From positions 1 to 64,000 of the forward strand of contig JBOEGT010000002.1 of assembly GCA_050633585.1 (NCBI GenBank): DNA of 64,000 bases. Direction: 5' to 3'. The position numbers were made by a program, and so were the translations under genes. Numbering within the stretch: position 1 is the stretch's first letter; each line of letters starts with the position of its first letter. The notes beneath the pieces were generated by a model. The model was not told the origin of the DNA. It saw only the letters and a program-made list of their open reading frames with translations, and made no database searches. This document shows positions 7,817 through 15,335 of the stretch, piece by piece. Source of the DNA: CALKZN01 sp050633585. Lineage in GTDB: Bacteria > Pseudomonadota > Gammaproteobacteria > Arenicellales > Arenicellaceae.

Positions 7817-8862
7817 GCAGAATGAGAAAAAAGCTAGAAAATATCCCTACGAATATTATTACGGGTTTTTTGGGGGTTGGGAAAACAACGGCTATCTTGC
7901 ATTTATTAACGCAAAAGCCTGAAAACGAACGTTGGGCAGTGCTTGTCAATGAGTTTGGTGAGATAGGTATTGATGGTAGCTTATATGCAGGGTTGAATCA
8001 TGCAGATCCTGATGCGGAACAAACGCTCTTTATTCGTGAAGTGCCGGGTGGTTGCATGTGTTGTGCTGCGGGATTGCCATTGCAAATAGCACTAACGCTT
8101 TTACTGAATGATGCAAAGCCTGATAGGTTGTTCATCGAGCCTACTGGCTTAGGGCATCCTAAGGAAGTCATTCAAACCTTATCTGAAGGTCATTACTTGG
8201 AGGTGCTTGATTTGCAACATACCATCACCTTAGTAGATGCTCGAAAAGTGTCTGATGACCGCTATAGAACGCACGCTACATTCATTCAACAGTTAGAAGT
8301 TGCTGATGTGATAGTCGCAAACAAAACGGATCAATATGGTGAAAATGATTCCGAAAAGTTGCAAAAATATTTACATGAGTTAGGTGTGGATAAGCCTCAA
8401 CGGTTTTATGAAACATCGATGGGACGTATTGATTTGAGTTGGTTGAGTGGAGCGCATGGAGGTGTAGGTGCGTTAATGGCGGGTCATGTGCATGGGCATT
8501 CTCATGCATTGGATACTGTTCCTGATTCACTGCCGATGCCTGGCGATAAAGACTTTCCCGAGTGTGGTTATTTGACCGTAAAAAATAAAGGCGAAGGTTT
8601 TTTCAGTCAAGGTTGGGTGTTTCAGTCACGCTTTGTATTTGATAATGACAAATTGAATCGTTTTTTTCAGGGTATCGAGGTTGAGCGGCTCAAAGGGGTG
8701 TTCGTCACTCCTCAAGGATCAGTGAGCTATAACAAGGCAGATGGTGTTTTAACGGAGATGCCAATAAGCGACTCAAAAGTTAGCCGCATTGAATGGATAC
8801 ATCATGATGAAAACCGGTTGATTGAGCTTGAACAAGCGTTGATGAAATGTATGCAAACATGA
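7813..8862 (+). CDS. COG0523 zinc-associated GTPase, copy 2
   Basis: 349 residues. Walker A GFLGVGKT at about 18-25, metal motif CMCC at 81-84 and G4 motif NKTD are present. A short His-rich stretch (HVHGHSH) precedes the C-terminal CobW_C-like domain. TTG 7813 would overlap the hisI stop; ATG 7822 is the alternative, with 5 bp spacing to hisI. Coupling to hisI suggests that HisI may be its metal client or that both are zinc-stress genes. It ends just before a strong bidirectional terminator. Confidence 0.88.
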   Translation: MSRMRKKLENIPTNIITGFLGVGKTTAILHLLTQKPENERWAVLVNEFGEIGIDGSLYAGLNHADPDAEQTLFIREVPGGCMCCAAGLPLQIALTLLLNDAKPDRLFIEPTGLGHPKEVIQTLSEGHYLEVLDLQHTITLVDARKVSDDRYRTHATFIQQLEVADVIVANKTDQYGENDSEKLQKYLHELGVDKPQRFYETSMGRIDLSWLSGAHGGVGALMAGHVHGHSHALDTVPDSLPMPGDKDFPECGYLTVKNKGEGFFSQGWVFQSRFVFDNDKLNRFFQGIEVERLKGVFVTPQGSVSYNKADGVLTEMPISDSKVSRIEWIHHDENRLIELEQALMKCMQT

Positions 8863-8888
8863 TGCTGAAGTGATTTTTTCTTGTGCAG

Positions 8889-8929
8889 AAAAAAGCCGGG
8901 CTATTCGCAAGAATAGTCCGGCTTTTTTT
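8889..8929. terminator. Bidirectional intrinsic terminator
   Basis: An A-run, then a 12-bp near-perfect stem (GCCGGGCTATTC/GAATAGTCCGGC, one G-T pair) with loop GCAA, then a T-run. It lies between the convergent COG0523 gene and terC and can serve both. Confidence 0.92.
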
Positions 8930-8946
8930 ATGGAGTAACTTAATAG

Positions 8947-9726
8947 CTAGTGCTTGTTGACGGCACGTAACAACTTTTTCTGATATCGGCTTTGAACAAT
9001 GTCAATGACAATGATGATGACCAGAATAAAGTAGAAAGTTGTTTTGCTCATTTGAGTAATGTGATTACCGAAAAGCTGTAGGTGAGATAAGTGCCCACCT
9101 TCTGATAACAGCATCACACCGACTAAGAATAAGATGAATAACCCGACGACTTCATACATGCGATTTTTTTGCAAAAAGTCTGAGACGGTGTCTGCAAGGA
9201 CAATCATTAAGATGCCGCCAATTAATATGGCGCTGGCCATTACAGGGAATACTTTTGAGATCGCCATGGCGCTTAAAATCGAGTCAAAAGAGAACACGAC
9301 ATTCATGGCAACAATTAAGAAAATCACTTCAAACACAGATTTTGGTTTTCGGTTTGCCGTATTGGCGTGATCTTCAATCCGCATCATATGTAATATTTCT
9401 TTCATGGCGGTATAGAGAATAAACACACCACCAAATAACACAATAATGGCATGAAAGTTGAATGTGCCTTCAATGACGCCTTCCCAATTGATAGAGAAAA
9501 TTTCAGATTGAAATTTTTCCACCATTTTTAATAGCGCAAACAATAAAATGAGTCTGAAGAAAACGGCTAAGCCAATTCCCCATTTTCGAACAGCGGCTTG
9601 CTTGTCGGCGGGAGCGCGTTGTGATTCTAAAGAAATATAAAGTAAATTGTCGAAGCCAAGCACCGCTTGAAGCATGACAAGTAAAAGAAGATCAATAAAG
9701 TTTCCGAGGGTTAAAATTTCAGCCAT
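8947..9726 (-). CDS. TerC-family membrane protein
   Basis: 259 residues with about seven transmembrane segments. The family's acidic membrane motifs GFDNLLYISLES (near residue 24) and FSFDSILSAMA (near 145) are present. TerC/Alx/MeeY-type proteins export Mn2+ or assist metal loading of exported proteins, so this is another metal-linked gene next to the zinc cluster. It is transcribed alone and faces away from pyrC by only 67 bp, so the two could be co-transcribed (pyrC first, then terC). Confidence 0.85.
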   Translation of the reverse strand: MAEILTLGNFIDLLLLVMLQAVLGFDNLLYISLESQRAPADKQAAVRKWGIGLAVFFRLILLFALLKMVEKFQSEIFSINWEGVIEGTFNFHAIIVLFGGVFILYTAMKEILHMMRIEDHANTANRKPKSVFEVIFLIVAMNVVFSFDSILSAMAISKVFPVMASAILIGGILMIVLADTVSDFLQKNRMYEVVGLFILFLVGVMLLSEGGHLSHLQLFGNHITQMSKTTFYFILVIIIVIDIVQSRYQKKLLRAVNKH

Positions 9727-9793
9727 GGTTAATTTCCGTGTTTACAAATGTAGATCAATTTTGATAGTCAATATTAAAGCCGAGATGCCCCGG

Positions 9794-10831
9794 TTAAACA
9801 AGCTTCCAATGTAAAGTTGTGTTAGCGAGGAAAGGAATTATCTTGTTTCCATCCGCAAGGGACACATCGGCGGGAACTTGCCACTCCTTATGTTGCAGTG
9901 TGATGGTGCCAGTGTTTCGGGGTAATCCATAAAAATCCGGGCCATACTCACTAGCAAATCCTTGGAGTTTGTCTAAGGCATCAAGTTCATCAAATACAGT
10001 GGCATATAATTCAATAGCACTATGAGCACTGTAACAACCTGCACAGCCGCAGGCGGTTTCTTTGAGGTGTTGATGATGTGGCGCTGAATCGGTGCCAAGA
10101 AAGAATTTACTTGAACCTGAAGCAACGACTGATCGTAATGCTTGTTGGTGTGTATTACGCTTTAAAACGGGAAGGCAATAATTGTGCGGTCGAATACCAC
10201 CTGCAAGCAAGTCATTGCGGTTTAATAGCAGGTGTTGCGGTGTAATTGTGGCAGCAACCTTATTTGAGGATGTTTGTACGAATTCGACAGCTTCTTTAGT
10301 AGTGATGTGTTCAAAAACGACTTTAAGTTCTGGAAAATTTTCAACAATGTCTCTTAGGTGTGTTTCGATAAACAAGGCTTCACGGTCAAAAATATCCACA
10401 TGAGAATCTGTGACTTCCCCATGAATTAATAAAGGCATCCCGATATCACTCATTGCTTCAAACACAGGGTATAGAGACTCGATACCACTGACTGCAGCAT
10501 CTGAATTAGTGGTGGCGCCAGCAGGGTACAGTTTGGCAGCGGTGACGTTTTGTTCTTTTGCAGTACGAATAATATCGGGCGTTGTGTCATTCGTCAGATA
10601 TAGCGTCATTAAAGGTTCAAAGAGGCTTCCCTTTGGGCGTGCGGCTAAAATTCGATCACGATAGGCATTGGCTTCTTCTGCATTTGTCACCGGAGGAACT
10701 AGGTTGGGCATGACAATAGCGCGTTGGAATTGCCGAGCGGTTGCGCCAACGGTTTCTGTCAAAATATCGCCATCGCGAAAATGTAAATGCCAATCATCGG
10801 GTTGAGTAATCGTGATGCTTTGTGTGCTCAT
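9794..10831 (-). CDS. pyrC: Dihydroorotase (class II, E. coli PyrC type)
   Basis: A 345-aa binuclear zinc amidohydrolase that cyclises carbamoyl-aspartate to dihydroorotate in pyrimidine synthesis. Metal ligands HLH (15-17), the AKLYPAG lysine (carbamylated in the family), LIHGE, EHITT and the catalytic GTDSAPH are all present, so it should be active and metal-dependent. The length matches E. coli PyrC. pyrC duplicates occur in some Zur regulons, but I see no Zur-like palindrome in the 166 bp shared with divergent thrS, so this copy is probably housekeeping. Confidence 0.95.
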   Translation of the reverse strand: MSTQSITITQPDDWHLHFRDGDILTETVGATARQFQRAIVMPNLVPPVTNAEEANAYRDRILAARPKGSLFEPLMTLYLTNDTTPDIIRTAKEQNVTAAKLYPAGATTNSDAAVSGIESLYPVFEAMSDIGMPLLIHGEVTDSHVDIFDREALFIETHLRDIVENFPELKVVFEHITTKEAVEFVQTSSNKVAATITPQHLLLNRNDLLAGGIRPHNYCLPVLKRNTHQQALRSVVASGSSKFFLGTDSAPHHQHLKETACGCAGCYSAHSAIELYATVFDELDALDKLQGFASEYGPDFYGLPRNTGTITLQHKEWQVPADVSLADGNKIIPFLANTTLHWKLV

Positions 10832-10997
10832 GAGGTAATTATTCGATTTTTTTGGTTAAACTCGTTCGACTGAGAATAGTAGCAGTGAAAACCATTGCGA
10901 AATAGCTATTCATTCAGTTTTCCATGTTAATGCTGCGGATTTTATCAGGTAGAATAGACCGCTTGTGAAATTGTTTTTGATCGGTTAATTAATTCTT

Positions 10998-12935
10998 ATG
11001 TCAATCCAAATTACTTTGCCTGATGGCGCGGTTCAACAATATGATTCAGCTCCGACTGGAATGGATATCGCGGGTGCGATTAGTGAAGGTTTAAAGCGTA
11101 ATTCACTGGCCATTGTCGTCAATGGTGAGCAGTGGGACATGACCCGTCATATTGAAACAGATGCGGATGTGCAATTGATTACTCGCAGCAGTGATGAAGC
11201 GTTGGAGATTCTCCGTCATGATGCGGCGCATGTGATGGCGGAAGCCGTCAAAGAGCTTTACCCTGAAACGCAGGTCACAATTGGACCGGCGATTGAAAAT
11301 GGGTTTTACTATGACTTTGCTCGAGATACTGCTTTTACGCCAGAGGATTTAGAAAAAATTGAAGCGCGAATGCATGACATCGTAAAACGCGATGAAACCA
11401 TTGAACGTTTGGTTTGGGAACGTGATGCAGCGATTGATTACTTTAAAGGGATTGGCGAAGACTTTAAAGCGGAAATTATCGCCGATTTGCCCGCCGACGA
11501 AACGTTGACTGTGTATAAGCAGGGTGAGTTTCTTGACTTGTGCCGTGGACCACATTTGCCTTCCACAAAAGCGTTAGGCAATGGCTTTAAGCTGACGAAA
11601 CTCGCGGGCGCTTATTGGCGAGGCGATTCTAATAACCAAATGCTGCAACGCATTTATGGCACGGCGTGGGCTGATAAAAAACAGCTTAAGCAATATTTAC
11701 GTAATTTAGAAGAAGCCGAAAAGCGAGATCATCGTAAATTAGGTAAGCAGCTTGACCTGTTTCATATGCAAGATGAAGCGCCAGGCAGCGTTTTCTGGCA
11801 CCCGAAGGGTTGGAGTATTTACCAGTCAGTACAAAACTACATGGCTGCTAAACAGCGTGAGCATGGCTATCAAGAAATTAAAACCCCTCAAATTGTGGAT
11901 ATTTCTTTGTGGGAGCGATCAGGGCATGCCAGTAAGTTTGGTGATGATATGTTTACCCTTACAACCGATGATCGTAACTATGCCGTCAAGCCGATGAACT
12001 GCCCTTGCCATGTGCAGGTGTTTAATCAAGGTTTAAAAAGTTATCGTGATTTACCTTTGCGTTTAGCGGAATTCGGTTCGTGTCATCGCAATGAATTATC
12101 AGGGTCTTTGCATGGAATCATGCGTGTTCGTAGCTTTGTGCAAGATGATGCGCATATTTTTTGTGCCGAGGATCAGATACAAGCGGAAGTCAAAAGTTTT
12201 ATTGATTTCTTGCATGAAGTCTACAAAGATTTTGGCTTTGACGATGTGATTTATAAATTGTCTACACGCCCAGAGCAACGTGTTGGTTCTGATGATGATT
12301 GGGATCGAGCGGAATTGGCACTTGAACAAGCGCTAAATGATAATGGTCTCGATTGGGATTTGCAGCCCGGCGAAGGGGCATTTTATGGGCCGAAGATTGA
12401 ATTCTCATTAAAAGATTGCATTGGCCGTGTCTGGCAATGTGGTACTGTGCAAGTTGATTTTTCTATGCCTGGTCGTTTAGATGCGGAATATATTGCTGAA
12501 GATGGCTCCAAGAAGGTGCCAGTGATGCTACATAGAGCGATTCTGGGTTCAATTGAACGATTCCTTGGCATCTTGATTGAACAGCATGCTGGAGCATTGC
12601 CATTGTGGCTAGCCCCGACTCAAATTGTATTGGCTTCAATTGTCTCTGATGCGAATGAGTATGCATTGCAAGTCGCTGAACAGCTCAAAGCCAAAGGTTA
12701 CCGAGTTGACACAGATTTACGTAATGAAAAAATTTCCTATAAGGTTCGTGAGCACAGTCTACAAAAAGTACCTGTTATTCTTTGTTTAGGAAAGCGCGAA
12801 GCGGAAGAGGGAACAGTTGCTGTGAGACGTTTTGGCAGCAAAGCACAAACGATTTTAACGGTTGATGAATTAATCTCTAATTTAGATCAAGAGATTGCTT
12901 CAAAACAGGCTATTTCAATCGAAAAATCATCATAA
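10998..12935 (+). CDS. thrS: Threonyl-tRNA synthetase
   Basis: A 645-aa class II synthetase of normal length. Order: TGS domain (1-62), editing domain with HxxxH (H74/H78) and DLCRGPH, catalytic core with the zinc ligands in MNCPCH, DDAHIFC and VMLHRAI, and an anticodon-binding domain at the C-terminus. Unusually for gammaproteobacteria it is not followed by infC-rpmI-rplT but by an FKBP lipoprotein gene 33 bp downstream. This could mean a rearranged genome or a second thrS copy. Divergent from pyrC. Confidence 0.96.
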   Translation: MSIQITLPDGAVQQYDSAPTGMDIAGAISEGLKRNSLAIVVNGEQWDMTRHIETDADVQLITRSSDEALEILRHDAAHVMAEAVKELYPETQVTIGPAIENGFYYDFARDTAFTPEDLEKIEARMHDIVKRDETIERLVWERDAAIDYFKGIGEDFKAEIIADLPADETLTVYKQGEFLDLCRGPHLPSTKALGNGFKLTKLAGAYWRGDSNNQMLQRIYGTAWADKKQLKQYLRNLEEAEKRDHRKLGKQLDLFHMQDEAPGSVFWHPKGWSIYQSVQNYMAAKQREHGYQEIKTPQIVDISLWERSGHASKFGDDMFTLTTDDRNYAVKPMNCPCHVQVFNQGLKSYRDLPLRLAEFGSCHRNELSGSLHGIMRVRSFVQDDAHIFCAEDQIQAEVKSFIDFLHEVYKDFGFDDVIYKLSTRPEQRVGSDDDWDRAELALEQALNDNGLDWDLQPGEGAFYGPKIEFSLKDCIGRVWQCGTVQVDFSMPGRLDAEYIAEDGSKKVPVMLHRAILGSIERFLGILIEQHAGALPLWLAPTQIVLASIVSDANEYALQVAEQLKAKGYRVDTDLRNEKISYKVREHSLQKVPVILCLGKREAEEGTVAVRRFGSKAQTILTVDELISNLDQEIASKQAISIEKSS

Positions 12936-12968
12936 ATTTAAATTATTAAAAAATAGAGGACGTTTCTC

Positions 12969-13688
12969 ATGAAGAAAACCAGCGTTTTATTACTGAGCTT
13001 AGTGATGTTTGTCACCGCTTGTAAAGAAAAAGAACAGGCCAAAGTAGAAGAGCCAAAAGCAGAAGAAGTGAAAACTGCTGAATTGAGCACTGACAAAGAA
13101 AAATTGAGCTATGCGATTGGTTATCAATTTGGTCGTACGCTTAAGGACAACAACATGATTGATGAATTGGATCTTGATGTGACGACCAGAGCAATGACTG
13201 AGACGTTGAGTGAAAAAGGTTCTGCAATGACTGAAGAAGAAGTGATTGCGGCATTGACAGCTTTCCAAACACGCAAGAATGATGAAGCGGTAGCTATTGC
13301 TAAAAAACGTGCTGAAGAAGGCGTTGCTTTTCTAGAAGCAAATAAAGTGAAAGAAGGTGTTGTTACCACTGAGAGTGGTTTGCAGTATAAAGTCATTACT
13401 GAAGGAGAAGGTGCAAGCCCAACCGAAGACAGTGAAGTTGAAGTCAACTACAAGGGTACATTGGTCAACGGTGATGTGTTTGACAGTTCATATGATCGAA
13501 ACCAATCAGCTACATTCCCTATTGGTAATGTGATTCCAGGTTTTCGTGAAGGCATGATGTTGATGAAAGAAGGTGGTAAAAGCACGCTTTATATTCCTGC
13601 GGCGTTGGCCTATGGTAAGCAAGCGCCTCCATCGATTGGCCCAGATCAAACATTGATTTTTGAAGTAGAATTATTGAAAGTAAAATAA
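12969..13688 (+). CDS. FKBP-type peptidyl-prolyl isomerase lipoprotein (Mip/FkpA-like)
   Basis: 239 residues. Signal peptide with lipobox VTAC (Cys18), a charged linker, an N-terminal helical dimerisation domain (about 40-130, with the family phrase SYAIGYQFG), then an FKBP_C domain (about 145-239). The domain contains VEVNYKGTL, VIPGFREG and LIFEVELL. It should fold periplasmic or outer-membrane proteins and is anchored by lipid. A terminator follows at 13709-13742. Confidence 0.92.
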   Translation: MKKTSVLLLSLVMFVTACKEKEQAKVEEPKAEEVKTAELSTDKEKLSYAIGYQFGRTLKDNNMIDELDLDVTTRAMTETLSEKGSAMTEEEVIAALTAFQTRKNDEAVAIAKKRAEEGVAFLEANKVKEGVVTTESGLQYKVITEGEGASPTEDSEVEVNYKGTLVNGDVFDSSYDRNQSATFPIGNVIPGFREGMMLMKEGGKSTLYIPAALAYGKQAPPSIGPDQTLIFEVELLKVK

Positions 13689-13708
13689 CTCTCACAAGGT
13701 CTATATCT

Positions 13709-13742
13709 AAAGCCAGTAGTGTTGCGCTGCTGGCTTTTTTTT
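13709..13742 (+). terminator. Intrinsic terminator after the FKBP gene
   Basis: Stem AAAGCCAGTAG/CTGCTGGCTTT with loop TGTTGCG, followed by a T-run, 15 bp before the next gene. Confidence 0.88.
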
Positions 13743-13756
13743 ATTGAGTACAAACT

Positions 13757-13993
13757 ATGAAATTAAGTCTTTATCATTCCCCTTGGTGCCCATTTTGTGT
13801 GCGTGTCGTGAATGCATTGAAACATATGTCTGTTGACGTTGAGTTGAGAGATACAAGTGATCGTGAGCATATGATGGCTCTGCGCCAAGGTGGTGGTAAA
13901 ACACAAGTGCCTTGTCTGTTAATTGAAGCTTCAGGCAAGTCTCAATGGATGTATGAGTCTGATGATATTATTGATTATTTAAAAAGCTTATAA
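13757..13993 (+). CDS. Mini-glutaredoxin (GST N-terminal-type)
   Basis: 78 residues, a single thioredoxin fold. Dithiol active site CPFC at residues 11-14, the cis-proline region QVPCLL, and a C-terminal DDIIDYL helix. A cytoplasmic thiol-disulphide or deglutathionylation role is expected. It stands alone between two terminators. Confidence 0.88.
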   Translation: MKLSLYHSPWCPFCVRVVNALKHMSVDVELRDTSDREHMMALRQGGGKTQVPCLLIEASGKSQWMYESDDIIDYLKSL

Positions 13994-14101
13994 GCTGTGT
14001 ACTTTTCTTTTTAAAAGTTTACATTTGACTAATAATACGTTTTTTTCATAACAGCGTATTTCGCGTTGGATTTGCTACTTGATTTATACACACGTGGATA
14101 G

Positions 14102-14142
14102 AAAAAAGCGCTATTCAAGTTTCCTTGAATAGCGCTTTTTTT
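14102..14142. terminator. Bidirectional terminator, left boundary of the surface-fibre locus
   Basis: A perfect stem of 18 bp including the A/T tracts (core GCGCTATTCAAG/CTTGAATAGCGC) with loop TTTC. It separates the glutaredoxin gene from the convergent repeat-protein gene. Confidence 0.93.
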
Positions 14143-14168
14143 GTAGAAGAAAACTGCGAATTGAATGT

Positions 14169-15083
14169 TTATTTCACAGAGCCAACACTCAAGTTTGATG
14201 TGCTGTTTTTTGCTGTCGCTAAATTAACAATTGCTCCTTCAATTTGAGTATCAATTTGTGTATCACCTGCAATTTCAGAACCTTGAATTGAACTAACAAG
14301 CAGGTTGGCTTTACTATCTTGACCTGTTGCAAGATTGACGACACCGCCTTTGATATCCGTGTTGATATCAACGGTTCCGCTTGAAACTTTTGAACCATCA
14401 GTGATTGAACCTATAGCAGCAGTCGCAACAGAGTTTTTACCAGTTGCAAGGTTTACGACACCGCCTTTTCCTATTGTTGTTTTAATGGTGACATCTGAAT
14501 TTACTTCAGAATCACGCACTGATGAAATAAGTAAGTCAGCTGTAGACTCTTGCCCTGTTGCAAGATTAACTACAGCGCCTTCACTGATGTCAGTTGAAGA
14601 TTTGATATTGCCTGAGCCTGAAGCTCCTTGTAGCGACGTGATTAGCAAGGAAGCGGTTGATTTTTGACCAGTTGCAAGGTTTACAACGCCTCCTTTGCCA
14701 ATTTTTGTGTCGAGCTCAACATTTCCACCCGTCATGTTTGTGTCTCTAATTGCACCTAAACCAAGGTTTGCTTTTGATTCTTTCCCTGTTGCTAAGTTAA
14801 CAATGCCACCTTTAGAAACATCTGTTTTGATAGCCGCGTTTTGCACAGTAGAGTTTTTAATTGCATTAACATCCATGCGAGCTTCACTTTTTTCGCCTGT
14901 TGCTAGATTAACTAAGCCACTTTTACCAACTTTTAAGTCCATCGTGACATCACCTTTTAAAGTTGATTTTTCAACAGTATTGATCGCTGCTTCAGCTGTG
15001 CTTTCTTTTCCTGTTGCTAGATTCACAATGCCGCCTTTACCAATCTCGGTTTTGATTTTAAGTGTTCCTTCAACATTTGATTG
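14169..15083 (-). repeat. Eight tandem protein repeats (about 37-38 residues each)
   Basis: Consensus: a variable S-x-v-x-g start, xIxTxI, GG[IV]VNLATG, xSxAxLxIxSI. The eight NLAT cores are nearly invariant; the last reads NLATAK. The spacer lengths vary by one or two residues, so the DNA repeats are not exact. Confidence 0.9.
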
Positions 15084-15161
15084 AGCTACAGCGGTAGAGG
15101 CCATACCAAAGGCTGCCATGATTGATAAAGTGATAGCGCTTTGTTTGATCATTGTTTTCAT
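14169..15161 (-). CDS. Secreted 8-repeat protein, candidate fibre subunit
   Basis: 330 residues, no family recognised. A clear Sec signal peptide ends at about AVA-QS (residue 26). The remainder is eight tandem repeats of 36-40 residues. Each carries GG[IV]VNLATG[KQ]xS flanked by short alternating-hydrophobic segments, with a SxIxx turn at the end. There is no cysteine, almost no aromatic residue and much Gly/Asn/Ser/Thr, a profile suited to a beta-solenoid or amyloid-like subunit. The same repeat builds the 1343-aa protein at 29723-33754. GGAG lies 8 nt before the ATG, and the shared ECF-type promoter lies about 60 bp upstream. By analogy with curli this could be the major subunit and the large protein a nucleator or anchor, but that is inference. 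Confidence 0.85.
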   Translation of the reverse strand: MKTMIKQSAITLSIMAAFGMASTAVAQSNVEGTLKIKTEIGKGGIVNLATGKESTAEAAINTVEKSTLKGDVTMDLKVGKSGLVNLATGEKSEARMDVNAIKNSTVQNAAIKTDVSKGGIVNLATGKESKANLGLGAIRDTNMTGGNVELDTKIGKGGVVNLATGQKSTASLLITSLQGASGSGNIKSSTDISEGAVVNLATGQESTADLLISSVRDSEVNSDVTIKTTIGKGGVVNLATGKNSVATAAIGSITDGSKVSSGTVDINTDIKGGVVNLATGQDSKANLLVSSIQGSEIAGDTQIDTQIEGAIVNLATAKNSTSNLSVGSVK

Positions 15162-15221
15162 TATATTTTCTCCATTGAGATAGTTGTTTTGTTTCAGTTA
15201 GTAGGTAACTACAAAAGAGCT

Positions 15222-15247
15222 AACGCAGTGGCTTGGAAAAAGTTTTA
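15222..15247 (-). promoter_or_regulatory. ECF-type promoter A (8-repeat gene)
   Basis: Read on the minus strand: TAAAACTTTTT, 11 nt, CGTTA. There are exactly 14 nt between AACTT and CGTT, as in the four sister promoters. The -10 element is about 60 bp before the start codon at 15161. Confidence 0.8.
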
Positions 15248-15335
15248 AAAAAAATGATATTTTTTATATTTATTTTTTATAGGCAAATGGAATGCAGCAT
15301 TTATGTACTTTTGAGTGTTTAAATCTCTCTATTTT

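Noticed and set aside
14335..15084. Plus-strand frames opposite the 8-repeat gene
   Set aside because: Same antisense effect; the minus-strand frame has the signal peptide, ribosome site and promoter.
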